Part shown: positions 1 to 8,673 of the stretch, piece by piece
Layout: every line of letters begins with the position of its first letter
How positions within the stretch are numbered: position 1 is the first letter of the stretch
DNA from: JAHDVS01 sp964370985
Lineage (GTDB): Bacteria > Actinomycetota > Thermoleophilia > Gaiellales > Gaiellaceae
Reading direction: 5' to 3'
DNA length: 64,000 nucleotides
Assembly (NCBI GenBank): GCA_964370985.1
Contig: CAYJLE010000012.1
Location: 1-64,000, forward strand
Notes under the pieces: model-generated
The model's database searches: none
What the model was told of the DNA's origin: nothing
The model's input: only the letters and a program-made list of their open reading frames with translations
Program-made: the position numbers and the translations under genes

Positions 1-1219
1 CTCCGGGGGCCCCCCCCGGGGGGGCGCGGGTCCCGGGGGCGGCCACGACGCCGAGCTGCTCCCCTACGACTGCGAGGGGACCCGCCTGCATGCGGCGCGC
101 CTCAACGAGGCCGGGATCCTGACGGACCCGGAGCTGGCTGACGTCGATGCCCGCCTGACGGAGATCCGCGAGGGCGGCGCGGCGCTGCTCGAGCCGGGCG
201 ACGAGGACGTCCACTCCGCGATCGAGCGGCTGCTCGGGGCGGTCGGACGGAAGATCCACGCGGGCCGCTCGCGCAACGACCAGGTCGTGACCGCATTTCG
301 CCTCTACGTCCGGAGCGCCTGCGACGAGGCGGGGGAGGCGATCGGCGGCTTCGCCCGCGTGCTGCTCGACCGGGCCGAGGCGGAGGCGGAGACGGTGATG
401 CCCGGCTACACGCACCTCCAGCGGGCGCAGCCGGTCACGGTCGGCCACCATCTGCTCGCCTGGGTCGAGATGCTCGACCGCGACCGCGCCCGCTTTGCGT
501 TCGCCCGCGCGCAGGCGGAGCCGGTGCCGCTCGGCGCGGGCGCGCTGGCCGGCTCGACGCTCGAGCTGCCGGCTCCGCCCGGGCAGGCCCGTAACTCGCT
601 CGACGCGGTCGCCGACCGCGACTTCGCAACCGACTACCTCTACGCCGTCGCCGTCCTGTTCGGCCACCTGTCACGGATCGGCGAGGAACTGTGCCTCTGG
701 GCGAGCGCTGAGTTCGGCTTTGCCCGCTTGCCCGCGTCGGCCGCGACCGGCTCCTCGATGATGCCGCAGAAGCTGAACCCCGACGTGGCCGAGCTGGCGC
801 GCGGCAAGGCGGGGACGGCGATCGGGCGGCTGGCCGGCCTGCTCGCGACGCTGAAGGGGATCCCGCTCGCCTACGACCTCGACCTCCAGGAGGACAAGGC
901 GCCCGTGTTCGCGGCCCGCCGCGACGTCCGCCTCGCGCTCGGCGCCCTGGCTGTGCTCGCGCGCGACCTCGAGCTCGATCGCGACCGGCTCGCCGCCGCC
1001 GCCGCCGACCCGCTGCTGCGCGCGACCGACGCGGCCGAGGCGCTCGTGCGCTCCGGCGTCCCGTTCCGCGACGCCCACGAGCGGGTCGCAGCCGAGGTGC
1101 GGGAGGGCACGTTCACGGCCGAGGGCGACGCTGCGGCGAGCGCGGCGGCCCGCCCCGCGCCCGGCCCGGGCGGGGTCAGGGAGGCGATCGCCGAGGCGCG
1201 GCGGCGCTTCGCCTCGTAA
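1..1219 (+). CDS. argH: argininosuccinate lyase, 5'-truncated
   Basis: Last step of arginine synthesis: splits argininosuccinate into arginine and fumarate in the cytosol. The reading frame (codons beginning at position 2) is open from the window edge, so the N-terminus is missing. Recognisable ArgH sequence starts at about position 44 (HDAELLPYDCEGTRLHA) and includes AGRSRNDQV, the substrate motif THLQRAQPVT (about 410-440) and the fumarase/lyase signature GSSMMPQKLNP (about 747-780). The first 43 bases are almost pure G/C runs and do not read as ArgH, so they may be an assembly edge. lysA follows 10 nt after the stop, so the two amino-acid genes may be co-transcribed. The function is secure; the true start lies outside the window. 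Confidence 0.95.
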   Translation, partial: SGGPPRGGAGPGGGHDAELLPYDCEGTRLHAARLNEAGILTDPELADVDARLTEIREGGAALLEPGDEDVHSAIERLLGAVGRKIHAGRSRNDQVVTAFRLYVRSACDEAGEAIGGFARVLLDRAEAEAETVMPGYTHLQRAQPVTVGHHLLAWVEMLDRDRARFAFARAQAEPVPLGAGALAGSTLELPAPPGQARNSLDAVADRDFATDYLYAVAVLFGHLSRIGEELCLWASAEFGFARLPASAATGSSMMPQKLNPDVAELARGKAGTAIGRLAGLLATLKGIPLAYDLDLQEDKAPVFAARRDVRLALGALAVLARDLELDRDRLAAAAADPLLRATDAAEALVRSGVPFRDAHERVAAEVREGTFTAEGDAAASAAARPAPGPGGVREAIAEARRRFAS

Positions 1220-1229
1220 GCTCGGGCCC

Positions 1230-2429
1230 GTGGACCAGATCGCGGAAATCGCCGGCTCGGTCGGCACGCCGTTCTACCTCTACGACGGCGACCTCGTCCG
1301 CGAGCGGATCGCGCGCCTGCGCGCCGCGCTCGGCGACGCGCCCCACCGGATCTGCTACGCGATCAAGGCAAACGACGCGCTCGCGCTCGTCCGGCTCGCT
1401 CGCGACGAGGGGCTCGGCGCCGACATCGTCTCCGGGGGGGAGCTCTGGAAGGCGCTCGCGGCCGGAATGCCGGCGGAGCGGATCGTCTTCTCGGGCGCCG
1501 GCAAGCGCCGCGACGAGATCCGCGCCGCGCTCGAGGCGGGCGTCGGCTCGATCAACGTCGAGTCGCCGGGCGAGCTCGAGATCGTCGCCGAGGAGGCGCG
1601 GGCGCTCGGGATCGTCGCCCGCGTGGCGGCCCGCCTGAACCCGGACGTGGAGCCGGGCACGCACGCCTACGTCGCGACCGGCCACGGCACGAGCAAGTTC
1701 GGGCTGGCCGCGTCGCAGGTGCTCGCGGAGCTCCGGCGGGCGGCCGCCGACCCGGCGCTCGAGCCCGTCGGGATCTCCTTCCACGTCGGCTCGCAGCTCC
1801 TCGACCCGGAGCCGGTGTTCGCGGCCGCGGAGCGCGCCGCGGACGTGTGGCGGGAGCTCGCGGCTGCCGGGGTCGCGCTGCGCGATTTCGACGCCGGCGG
1901 CGGGCTCGGCGTCCCCTACCGCGGCGGCGACGACCTCGACGTCGAGGCGTACGCGCGGCGACTGGCCCGGCTCGCCGGCGAGCTCGGCGCGACGCTCGTG
2001 CTCGAGCCGGGCCGCTACCTCGTCGCCCCGGCCGGCACGTTCGTGACGCGTGTCCTCTACGTGAAGGACGTGCCAGGCCGCCGCGTCGCGATCTGCGACG
2101 GCGGCATGAACGACCTCGTCCGCCCCGCGCTCTACGACGCGTTCCACCCGGTCGAGCTTCTCGGCGCGGAGGGGCGGGCGCGCGGGCCGGTCGACGTGGT
2201 CGGCCCCGTCTGCGAGACGGGCGACTTCCTCGCGCTCGGCCGCGAGTTGCCGCTGCCCGAGCCGGGCGATCTCGTCGCCGTCGGCTACGCGGGCGCGTAC
2301 GGGCGGGTGATGGCCTCGACCTACAACGCGCGCCCCCTATGCGCCGAGGTCTTCGCCGAGGGTGGCCGCTGGCGGGTGATCCGCGAGCCCGGCACGTACG
2401 AGGACCTCGTGCGCGGCGAGTCGCGGTAG
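1230..2429 (+). CDS. lysA: diaminopimelate decarboxylase
   Basis: PLP-dependent fold-III decarboxylase that converts meso-diaminopimelate to lysine. It has 399 residues, the usual length. The PLP lysine lies in YAIKAN (about K46). The glycine-rich phosphate-binding loop GGGLG and the C-terminal barrel motif CETGD (about residue 328) are present, as is the AYG(R)VMAS(T)YN segment near the C-terminus. The GTG start at 1230 follows argH by 10 nt and there is no good Shine-Dalgarno in the short spacer, so coupling with argH is plausible. It converges on the aquaporin gene with only 6 nt between stop codons. Lysine synthesis genes lysC and asd are also in this window at 46-48 kb. Confidence 0.95.
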   Translation: MDQIAEIAGSVGTPFYLYDGDLVRERIARLRAALGDAPHRICYAIKANDALALVRLARDEGLGADIVSGGELWKALAAGMPAERIVFSGAGKRRDEIRAALEAGVGSINVESPGELEIVAEEARALGIVARVAARLNPDVEPGTHAYVATGHGTSKFGLAASQVLAELRRAAADPALEPVGISFHVGSQLLDPEPVFAAAERAADVWRELAAAGVALRDFDAGGGLGVPYRGGDDLDVEAYARRLARLAGELGATLVLEPGRYLVAPAGTFVTRVLYVKDVPGRRVAICDGGMNDLVRPALYDAFHPVELLGAEGRARGPVDVVGPVCETGDFLALGRELPLPEPGDLVAVGYAGAYGRVMASTYNARPLCAEVFAEGGRWRVIREPGTYEDLVRGESR

Positions 2430-2435
2430 CCGGGC

Positions 2436-3134
2436 CTAGAACGGCTCCGGCGGCTGCTCTCTCAGGTAGAGCCGGTCGTAGAGCAGCGCGGCGAGCGCGC
2501 CGCCGAGCAGCGGCGCGAGGTAGTAGAGCCAGCCGTCGCTCCAGACCCAGCCGACGAGTTGCGGGCCGAAGGCGCGCGACGGGTTCATGGCGGCGCCGGT
2601 CAGCGGGCCGCCGACGAGGATGTCGACCGCGACGGTGAGGCCGATCGCGAAGCCCGCGACGATCGGGAACGCGCCCCGCCGGTCGACGGCGGTCGCGAAC
2701 ACGACGAGCACGAGCGCGAACGTCATGATCACCTCGAGCAGGAACCCCTCGCCGATGGAGACGCCGTCGGCGAGCGCGGGCGCCCCGAATCCGGCGAGGT
2801 CACCGAGCGCGTCGTCGAACACGGCGCGCAGGAGCAGCGCGGCGACGACCGCGCCCGCGAGCTGCGAGATCCAGTAGACCCCGGCCATCGCGGGGGTGAT
2901 CCGCCTCGTGACGAGGAAGCCGAACGTGACGGCGGGGTTCATGTGACCGCCGGAGACGTGACCGAGCGCGGTGATCATGATCCCGAGCGCGAGCCCGTGC
3001 GCGGCGGCGACGGTGAGCAGCGAGGACTCGCCAAGCCCGGTCAGGACGATGATCGAGCCCGCGCCGAAGAACGTTAGCGCGCCGGCTCCGAGCGCCTCGG
3101 CGACACCGCGGCGCAACGCGTCCTGCTGATCCAT
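2436..3134 (-). CDS. aquaporin / MIP family channel with an NPS second motif
   Basis: Membrane channel of 232 residues for water or small uncharged solutes, with six predicted helices. The first half-helix motif is the canonical NPA (N66-P67-A68, in GGHMNPAVTFG). The second is NPS followed by Arg (N184-P185-S186-R187) instead of NPA. The ATG at 3134 gives the standard family N-terminus; the longer open frame upstream is not MIP-like. It is the last gene of the minus-strand K+ uptake cluster, 55 nt after ktrA, so a role in osmotic balance is likely. Because the cluster is led by a peroxidase-like selenoprotein, H2O2 passage is also possible (inference). Substrate cannot be read from the sequence. 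Confidence 0.9.
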   Translation of the reverse strand: MDQQDALRRGVAEALGAGALTFFGAGSIIVLTGLGESSLLTVAAAHGLALGIMITALGHVSGGHMNPAVTFGFLVTRRITPAMAGVYWISQLAGAVVAALLLRAVFDDALGDLAGFGAPALADGVSIGEGFLLEVIMTFALVLVVFATAVDRRGAFPIVAGFAIGLTVAVDILVGGPLTGAAMNPSRAFGPQLVGWVWSDGWLYYLAPLLGGALAALLYDRLYLREQPPEPF

Positions 3135-3189
3135 GGCGGCCAGCCTAGCGAGAGCGCCGGCCGGAGGGCAGCTCAGCCTGGATCCAGGC

Positions 3190-3846
3190 TCAGGAGAGCT
3201 CGCCGAAACCCTCGGCCTGGGGGGTCTCTCCGGCCACGACCAGCACGTCGCCCTCCTTGACGACCGTGCCGGGGGTGGCGTAGGTGAAGCTGCCCCCGGC
3301 GGGCTTGATGCACACGACCGTGATGCCGTAGCGCCGGCGCACCTCGGCCTCCGCGAGCGTCTTGCCGACGATCTCGCGCGGAGCGATCGTCTCGACGAGG
3401 GCGAAGCCGGGATCGAGCTGGATGTAGTCGAGCGTCCGGCCGGTGAGCGTGTGGCCGACGCGGATACCCATGTCACGCTCGGGGAAGATGACCCGGTGGG
3501 CTCCGACCCGCTCGAGGATCCTGCCGTGCGCTCGCGTGATCGCTTTGGCGAGGATGCGCGGCACCCCGAGATCTGCGAGCACCGAGGTCGTCAGGATGCT
3601 CGCCTCGACATTCGTGCCGATGGCGACGACCGCCGACTGGAAGTCGGCGGCGCCGACCTGGCGCATCGCGTCGACGTCGGTCGAGTCGGCCTCGACGACG
3701 TGCGTCAGCAGGCCCGCGTAGTCCTGAACCGTCCGCGGGTCGGCATCGACGCCGAGCACCTCGTGCCCGAGCTCGATGAGCGTCTCGGCGAGGGCGCCGC
3801 CGAAGCGGCCGAGGCCGATGACGAGGAAGGCGTCGCGCCTAGCCAA
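3190..3846 (-). CDS. ktrA: KtrA/TrkA-type K+ uptake regulator (RCK domain)
   Basis: Cytosolic nucleotide-binding gating subunit of a K+ transporter, 218 residues. The N-terminal Rossmann RCK_N domain starts with LVIGLGRFGGALAETL and has the acidic strand end (GVDAD) that binds the ribose of NAD(H)/ATP. A C-terminal TrkA_C domain occupies about residues 135-210. Having one RCK_N/RCK_C pair makes it KtrA-like, unlike the doubled TrkA at 6735-8063. The ATG at 3846 overlaps the end of ktrB by 8 nt, which implies translational coupling with its membrane partner. Confidence 0.92.
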   Translation of the reverse strand: MARRDAFLVIGLGRFGGALAETLIELGHEVLGVDADPRTVQDYAGLLTHVVEADSTDVDAMRQVGAADFQSAVVAIGTNVEASILTTSVLADLGVPRILAKAITRAHGRILERVGAHRVIFPERDMGIRVGHTLTGRTLDYIQLDPGFALVETIAPREIVGKTLAEAEVRRRYGITVVCIKPAGGSFTYATPGTVVKEGDVLVVAGETPQAEGFGELS

Positions 3847-5176
3847 TGATCGGCCGCTCCTCCGGGTAGCGATACCGTCGAGCCTGCTCGCGCAGGATGA
3901 GCGCGGTCCCGAGGCCGAGCGGCCCGACGCGTCCGAGGAACATGAGTACGATCAATGCCACCTTTCCCGCCGCGGGCAGCCCTGCCGTAACCCCCGTGGA
4001 GAGCCCGACTGTACCGAATGCCGACGCCGCCTCGAAGAAGCTCTGCGAGACCGTAGCGTCGCTGACGGCCACGAGCACGAGCGTGCAGAGCGCGACGGCC
4101 GCGAGCGCGATCAAAGCGACCGCGAGCGCCTGTCGCTGCGCCACGGCGGGAATCCGCCGACCGAAGACGTTGACCTCCGGCTCACCCCGGAGCTCGGCCC
4201 AGACCATCAGCATCAGCAGCGCCAGCGTCGCGACCTTGATTCCCCCACCGGTTCCGGCGCTCCCCGTTCCGACGAGCATGAGGAAGTCCTGGACGAGCAG
4301 CGTCTCGTCGTCCATCGCCGAGTAGTCGAGCGAGTTGAACCCGGCCGTCCGGGGCTGAACACCCTGGAAGAAGCTCGCAAGGAGCTTGCCTGACCAGTCG
4401 AGAGGAGCCAGCGTGTTCGGGTTCGTCCACTCGAAGCCGAGCACGGTGAGGAAACCGAGCGCGAGCAGGAAGCCCGTCCCGAGGAGCGTCAGCTTCGTGT
4501 GCAGCGACCAGCGCCGCGGCGAGATGAGCTCCCGGCGCAGCTCGAGCCAGACGGGGAAGCCGATCCCGCCGGCGATGATGGCCAGCGACATCGTGATCGA
4601 CACCCACCCGTCGGTGACGAACTGCATCATGCTGTCGCTCCAGAGCGCGAAACCGGCGTTGTTGAACGAGGTGATTGCATGGAACACGCCGCGGTAGATC
4701 GCCGAGCCTGCCGAGTAGTCGTAGGCAAGGGCGAAGCGGAGCGTGAGCACCAGCGCGGCGATCGCCTCGAAGAGGAGGCTGAAGGCGGCGACGCCGATCA
4801 GGATCCGCCGCACGTCGCCGAGCTGGAGAGCTCCCGTCTCGGCCTGCGCGATCAGGCGGGTACGCAGCCCCATCCTCCGGGCAACGAGGAGGAAGAGGGC
4901 CGATGCCAGCGTCATGATCCCCAGGCCGCCGATCTGGACGAGGAGCATGATCACGACCTCGCCGAAGGTGCTCCAGTACCCCGGGGTGTCGACGACGATG
5001 AGGCCCGTCACGCAGATCGCCGACGTCGACGTGAACGCCGCGGTCAGGAACGAGGCGCCGGCCGGTCCCTCGGTGGCGACCGGCAAGAGGAGCAGCGCGG
5101 TACCGACGAGGATCGAGGCCGCAAACGCGAGCGCCACGAGCTGGGCGGGGTGTCGCAGCTCGCGAAGCCTACGCAC
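3839..5176 (-). CDS. ktrB: KtrB/TrkH-family K+ transporter, membrane subunit
   Basis: Pore-forming K+ (or Na+-dependent K+) uptake subunit of 445 residues with the four M1-P-M2 repeats of the SKT superfamily. The four pore-loop glycine segments can be read as STSAICVTGL, ITSFNNAGFA, QPRTAGFNS and FGTVGLSTG, and a GTGGGIKV segment lies before the last repeat. These are closer to KtrB than to TrkH. It overlaps ktrA downstream by 8 nt and trkH upstream by 8 nt, so it lies mid-operon. The ktrB-ktrA pair should form a complete Ktr system independent of the TrkH/TrkA pair encoded upstream. Confidence 0.92.
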   Translation of the reverse strand: MRRLRELRHPAQLVALAFAASILVGTALLLLPVATEGPAGASFLTAAFTSTSAICVTGLIVVDTPGYWSTFGEVVIMLLVQIGGLGIMTLASALFLLVARRMGLRTRLIAQAETGALQLGDVRRILIGVAAFSLLFEAIAALVLTLRFALAYDYSAGSAIYRGVFHAITSFNNAGFALWSDSMMQFVTDGWVSITMSLAIIAGGIGFPVWLELRRELISPRRWSLHTKLTLLGTGFLLALGFLTVLGFEWTNPNTLAPLDWSGKLLASFFQGVQPRTAGFNSLDYSAMDDETLLVQDFLMLVGTGSAGTGGGIKVATLALLMLMVWAELRGEPEVNVFGRRIPAVAQRQALAVALIALAAVALCTLVLVAVSDATVSQSFFEAASAFGTVGLSTGVTAGLPAAGKVALIVLMFLGRVGPLGLGTALILREQARRYRYPEERPIIG

Positions 5177-6698
5177 GCCAGTAGCGCCTCGTCAGGAGCA
5201 CGGCGATCGGGACGATCTCGAGCCGGCCGGCCCACATCAGCACGATCATGACGGCCTTTGCGAACGCGCTGAAAGGCTCGAACGAGCCCATCGGCCCGGC
5301 GAAGCCGAACGCCGGACCGACGTTGCCGAGCGTCGTCGCCGACGCCGCGATCGCCTCGAACGGTGTCACCTCGAGACCGGCCCGTGCGGACTCGATGGTG
5401 AGCACCAGAGCGCCGACGATGAAAAGGCCGACGTAGATGACGCCGAAGACGAGAATCGCGCGGAGCGTCCGCTCGTCCACGACGCGGCCGTTTAGCCGAA
5501 CCGGCACGACCGCCTCGCGGTGCACCGTCTGGTCGAGCTCGCGCAGGAGCAGCTTGCCGATCAGGACGTGCCGCACCACCTTGATCGCACCGCCGGTGGA
5601 GCCGGCGCAGCCCCCGATCAGCATCAGCGCGACCAGCGTGAAGGCGGCAAGCCCCGACCACTGGGCGAAGTCCGCGCTCACGTACCCGGTGGTCGTCATG
5701 ATCGACACGGTCTGGAAGGCCGCGTGTCGGACACCAGCCTCCCCGGCCGAGAAGATGCCGGCTCGCAGCAGCTCGAGGAAGAGGATCAGCGTTCCGAGCA
5801 GGATGAAGAACAGGTAGAAGCGGAGTTCCTCGTCCCGGAAAGGGTTTGCGCGCCGCCGCAGCGCCCGGTAGTGAAGGGCGAAGTTGGCGCCGGCGATCGC
5901 CATGAAGGCCACCATCACCCACTGGCTGGCGGCCGCGAACGGCTCCGCCGACCGCGCCTGCGGCGAGAACCCGCCCGTCGGCAGTGTGGTGAACGCGTGG
6001 GCCGCGGCCTGGAAGGGCGTCATCAGCGGATCGACGCCCACCCAGCCGAAGACGGAGAGGAGCAGGATCATGAGCCCGGTGAGGCCTACGTAGAGGAGCC
6101 ACAGGCGCTGGGCCGTGCTGCGAATCGAGACCGCGAGCGGCTCGTACTCGGGGCCGGGCATCTCGGACTCGACGAGCTGGCGGCCCCCGACTCGAAGCCG
6201 CGGCAGCACGGCCAGGCCGAGCACGATGATCCCCATTCCCCCGAGCCACTGCGAGTAGCTGCGCCAGAGGCTCATCGTGTGGTCGAGGGCGGGGATGTCG
6301 GTCAGGACGCTGGCGCCGGTGGTCGTCATCCCTGACATGGCCTCGAAGTACGCGTTGATCGGATCCCGGAGCTGGGGCTCCGAGAGGAGGTAGGGCAGGG
6401 CGATCGCCCAGGCGGCGAGCGCCCAGGTGAGGGCGACGACGAGGAAGCCCTCGCGCACCCCGATCGCCTCGCCGCCGCTCGTTGCGCGCTCGAGCCCGAG
6501 GCCCGCGGCGAACGTGATCGCGCCGGCGGCCAGGAACGGCCAGACCGGATCGCCGTAGCCGAGGCCGACGACGACCGGGAAAGCGAAGGCGACGCTCAGG
6601 TACTTGACCAGGCGCCCGACGAGGTTGAGCGCGCCCCCGACGTCGATGGTGAGGCGCCGGATTCTGCGCTTCCGCAGCAGGATCGCGCTACGAGCCAC
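5169..6698 (-). CDS. trkH: TrkH-type K+ uptake protein, membrane subunit
   Basis: Second K+ transporter pore protein, 509 residues, with about ten membrane segments and the extra N-terminal helices typical of TrkH/TrkG. Pore-loop motifs are TTTGASVLTD, TTLPTGGFS, MTTTGYVSAD and TTLGNVGPA, with CAGSTGGAIKV before the last repeat. It overlaps ktrB by 8 nt and lies 36 nt downstream of trkA, so the operon order is selenoprotein, trkA, trkH, ktrB, ktrA, aquaporin. Two complete K+ systems in one operon suggest strong dependence on potassium as an osmolyte (inference). Confidence 0.92.
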   Translation of the reverse strand: MARSAILLRKRRIRRLTIDVGGALNLVGRLVKYLSVAFAFPVVVGLGYGDPVWPFLAAGAITFAAGLGLERATSGGEAIGVREGFLVVALTWALAAWAIALPYLLSEPQLRDPINAYFEAMSGMTTTGASVLTDIPALDHTMSLWRSYSQWLGGMGIIVLGLAVLPRLRVGGRQLVESEMPGPEYEPLAVSIRSTAQRLWLLYVGLTGLMILLLSVFGWVGVDPLMTPFQAAAHAFTTLPTGGFSPQARSAEPFAAASQWVMVAFMAIAGANFALHYRALRRRANPFRDEELRFYLFFILLGTLILFLELLRAGIFSAGEAGVRHAAFQTVSIMTTTGYVSADFAQWSGLAAFTLVALMLIGGCAGSTGGAIKVVRHVLIGKLLLRELDQTVHREAVVPVRLNGRVVDERTLRAILVFGVIYVGLFIVGALVLTIESARAGLEVTPFEAIAASATTLGNVGPAFGFAGPMGSFEPFSAFAKAVMIVLMWAGRLEIVPIAVLLTRRYWRA

Positions 6699-6734
6699 TC
6701 GCCGCCCCGACCCACCCCGGTCGCACGATCCCCA

Positions 6735-8063
6735 TCACAGGGTCTGCTCGACCTGGTGCATCCGGGCTGCCTCTGTGAAGATGATCGCCCGGTCGCCCGG
6801 CTGGAGCATGTCCTCGCCGTGCGGGAAGATCGCCCGGTCGCCGCGGACGATGGCGCCGATCAGCGATCCCGTCATCGGCAGCTCGCGAAACGGCTTGCCG
6901 AGCAACTCGCTGTCGGGGCGCACAACGATGTCGAGGATCTCGAAGCGGTCGCCCTCGACCATCGAGAGCTGGCGGATGCGCGGGTCGTGCGCGAAGCGGA
7001 CGATCTCCTCGGCGGTGACGATCCGGGGGTTCACGGCGACGTCCACGCCAGCGCGCTCGAACACCTCGACCGAGGCGGGGTCGTCGACGATCGCGATCGT
7101 GAAGTGGACGCCGCGGAGCTTGAGCAGCGTCGCCGCGTAGAGGTTGCGCTCGTCGGAGCGCATGGTGAAGATCGCGGCCTCGGCGTTACCGATCCGCTCC
7201 CGCTCGATGAAGTCCGCCTCGAGCCCGGTGGCGTGGAAGACGCGCGCGCCGGGCAACTCCTCGGCGACGGCGCGCGCGCGCTCCGCGTCCGACTCGATGA
7301 TCCGCACCCGGGCGCCCTGCTCGAGCAGCACGCGCGCCACCGCGACGCCGGTGGCGCCGCCGCCGAGGACGACGACATCGGAGGCCCGGCTGCGCCCGCC
7401 GCTCAGGATGTGCCCCCACTTCCGGGCGGCGTCGGGGGAGCAGATCACGATCACCCGGTCGCCGGGCTGGATCGACGCGTCGCCTCGGGGGACGAGCCCG
7501 CGGCCGGAGCGGATGATGCTCGCGACCTTCGAGTCGGGTGGGATCACGGCCTCCCGCAGCTCGCAGCCGACGGTCTCGCCGGCCGGCATGTCGTGCTCGA
7601 CGTCGAACTCGACCATCAGCACCTGCCCCTCGGCGAAGACGTCCGTCTGGCGAGCGGCCGGGAGGCCGATCACGCGTGCGATCGCGTTGGCGGTCTCGAG
7701 CTCGGAGGAGACGACGAAGTCGACGTCGAGCTGGCGCTCGTGCCATACCTCCAGGTACTCGACGTTGCGAGTACGGACGATGGTGCGGGCGCTCGGCGCG
7801 AGCTTCTCGGCGAGGATGCCGCAGACGATGTTGACCTCGTCGCGCGACGTGCACGCGATCACGAGGTCGCAATCGGCGATGCCTGCCTCGCGCAGCACCC
7901 GCCGACTCGCCCCGTTGCCCTCGAGGGTCATGATGTCGTAGCGGTACGCGAGCACGCCGAGGCGGTCCCGGTCGGTGTCGACGACCACGAGCGAGTGGTC
8001 GGCGTGGAGCGCCTCGACGATCGTCGTTCCCACCTGGCCGGCGCCGACCACGAGGATCCTCAT
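6735..8063 (-). CDS. trkA: TrkA, two-RCK K+ uptake regulator
   Basis: Cytosolic regulator of TrkH, 442 residues, with two tandem RCK_N/TrkA_C units. The first begins MRILVVGAGQVG and the second VVVLGGGATGVAVA (about residue 230); both carry the GxGxxG dinucleotide loop. I chose the ATG at 8063 because TrkA homology begins exactly there and because it overlaps the TGA of the upstream selenoprotein gene in an ATGA arrangement. The longer open frame upstream is a shadow of that gene. Translation of trkA is therefore likely coupled to completed read-through of the selenoprotein message. Confidence 0.93.
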   Translation of the reverse strand: MRILVVGAGQVGTTIVEALHADHSLVVVDTDRDRLGVLAYRYDIMTLEGNGASRRVLREAGIADCDLVIACTSRDEVNIVCGILAEKLAPSARTIVRTRNVEYLEVWHERQLDVDFVVSSELETANAIARVIGLPAARQTDVFAEGQVLMVEFDVEHDMPAGETVGCELREAVIPPDSKVASIIRSGRGLVPRGDASIQPGDRVIVICSPDAARKWGHILSGGRSRASDVVVLGGGATGVAVARVLLEQGARVRIIESDAERARAVAEELPGARVFHATGLEADFIERERIGNAEAAIFTMRSDERNLYAATLLKLRGVHFTIAIVDDPASVEVFERAGVDVAVNPRIVTAEEIVRFAHDPRIRQLSMVEGDRFEILDIVVRPDSELLGKPFRELPMTGSLIGAIVRGDRAIFPHGEDMLQPGDRAIIFTEAARMHQVEQTL

Positions 8064-8614
8064 CCGAGCTCCCCCCACTCCGGCTCGGGCTCGATGCCGA
8101 TCGCGTCCGCGACCCGGTTGACGTAGTTGAAGTACGCGACGACCTGGACGGCGCTCGAGATCGCGTCGTCGTCGAGCCCGTGCGTGCGCAGCGCGCTCAC
8201 GTCCGCTTCCCCGAGCCGTGCGGGAGCACGCGTGGCGCGGTCGGCGAAGTCGCAGAGGGCGCGCTCGCGCGCGGCGCGGGCGGCGGCGCCGCGGTGGCGG
8301 CGCGCGACTCGCTCCACGAGCTCTGCGTCTGCGCCCTCGGCACGGAGGTCGTCTGCATGGGCCCGGGTTCAGTAGTGGCAGCCGTTGGCGGCGGAGACGA
8401 CGACGGCGAGTAGCTCCCGGTCTGCCCGCGAGAGCGGCGAGGGCCCGAGCATGATCTCGCGGTAGAGCGCCATCGACGCGCGGAGCGTCCGCGGGCTCCT
8501 GCTCATCGCCCTGACGATGTTGAAGACCTTGCCGGCGCGCGCGACGGCCGCGTCGTACTCCTTCTTCAGCGCACCCTCGGCCTCGTCGACGTCGATGAGG
8601 CGAATCCACGGCAC
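8060..8614 (-). CDS. AhpD-like peroxidase-related selenoprotein (CxxU)
   Basis: Carboxymuconolactone decarboxylase/AhpD-fold peroxidase-related protein. An in-frame TGA at 8369-8371 splits it into two apparent ORFs (8372-8614 and 8060-8317). Reading through gives 184 residues with continuous family homology: AANGCHY, then U82, then TRAHADDLRAEG, and later YFNYVNRVADAIG. In AhpD the motif is CxxC followed by His; here it is C79-H-Y-U82 with H86. I infer selenocysteine at 82. The domain normally reduces peroxides or thiol partners through a disulfide, here a selenenylsulfide. The gene starts the K+ transporter operon and its stop overlaps the trkA start (ATGA). A pseudogene is unlikely because the downstream half is fully conserved and the same arrangement recurs at 27.2 kb. 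Confidence 0.87.
8330..8357 (-). promoter_or_regulatory. candidate bacterial SECIS hairpin
   Basis: This hairpin starts 12 nt after the UGA of the AhpD-like gene. The upper stem pairs CCUC with GAGG around a loop CGUGCC, whose GU lies at +26/+27. A lower UGC/GCA helix is separated by an asymmetric internal loop. Its position and GU-bearing loop fit bacterial SECIS elements bound by SelB. I judged it by eye without folding. Confidence 0.45.
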
Positions 8615-8673
8615 GGGCCGGATTCTGCCGCATCGACCGGCCGGGCTGCGGGCGAGCGTGTCATGATCGCCCG

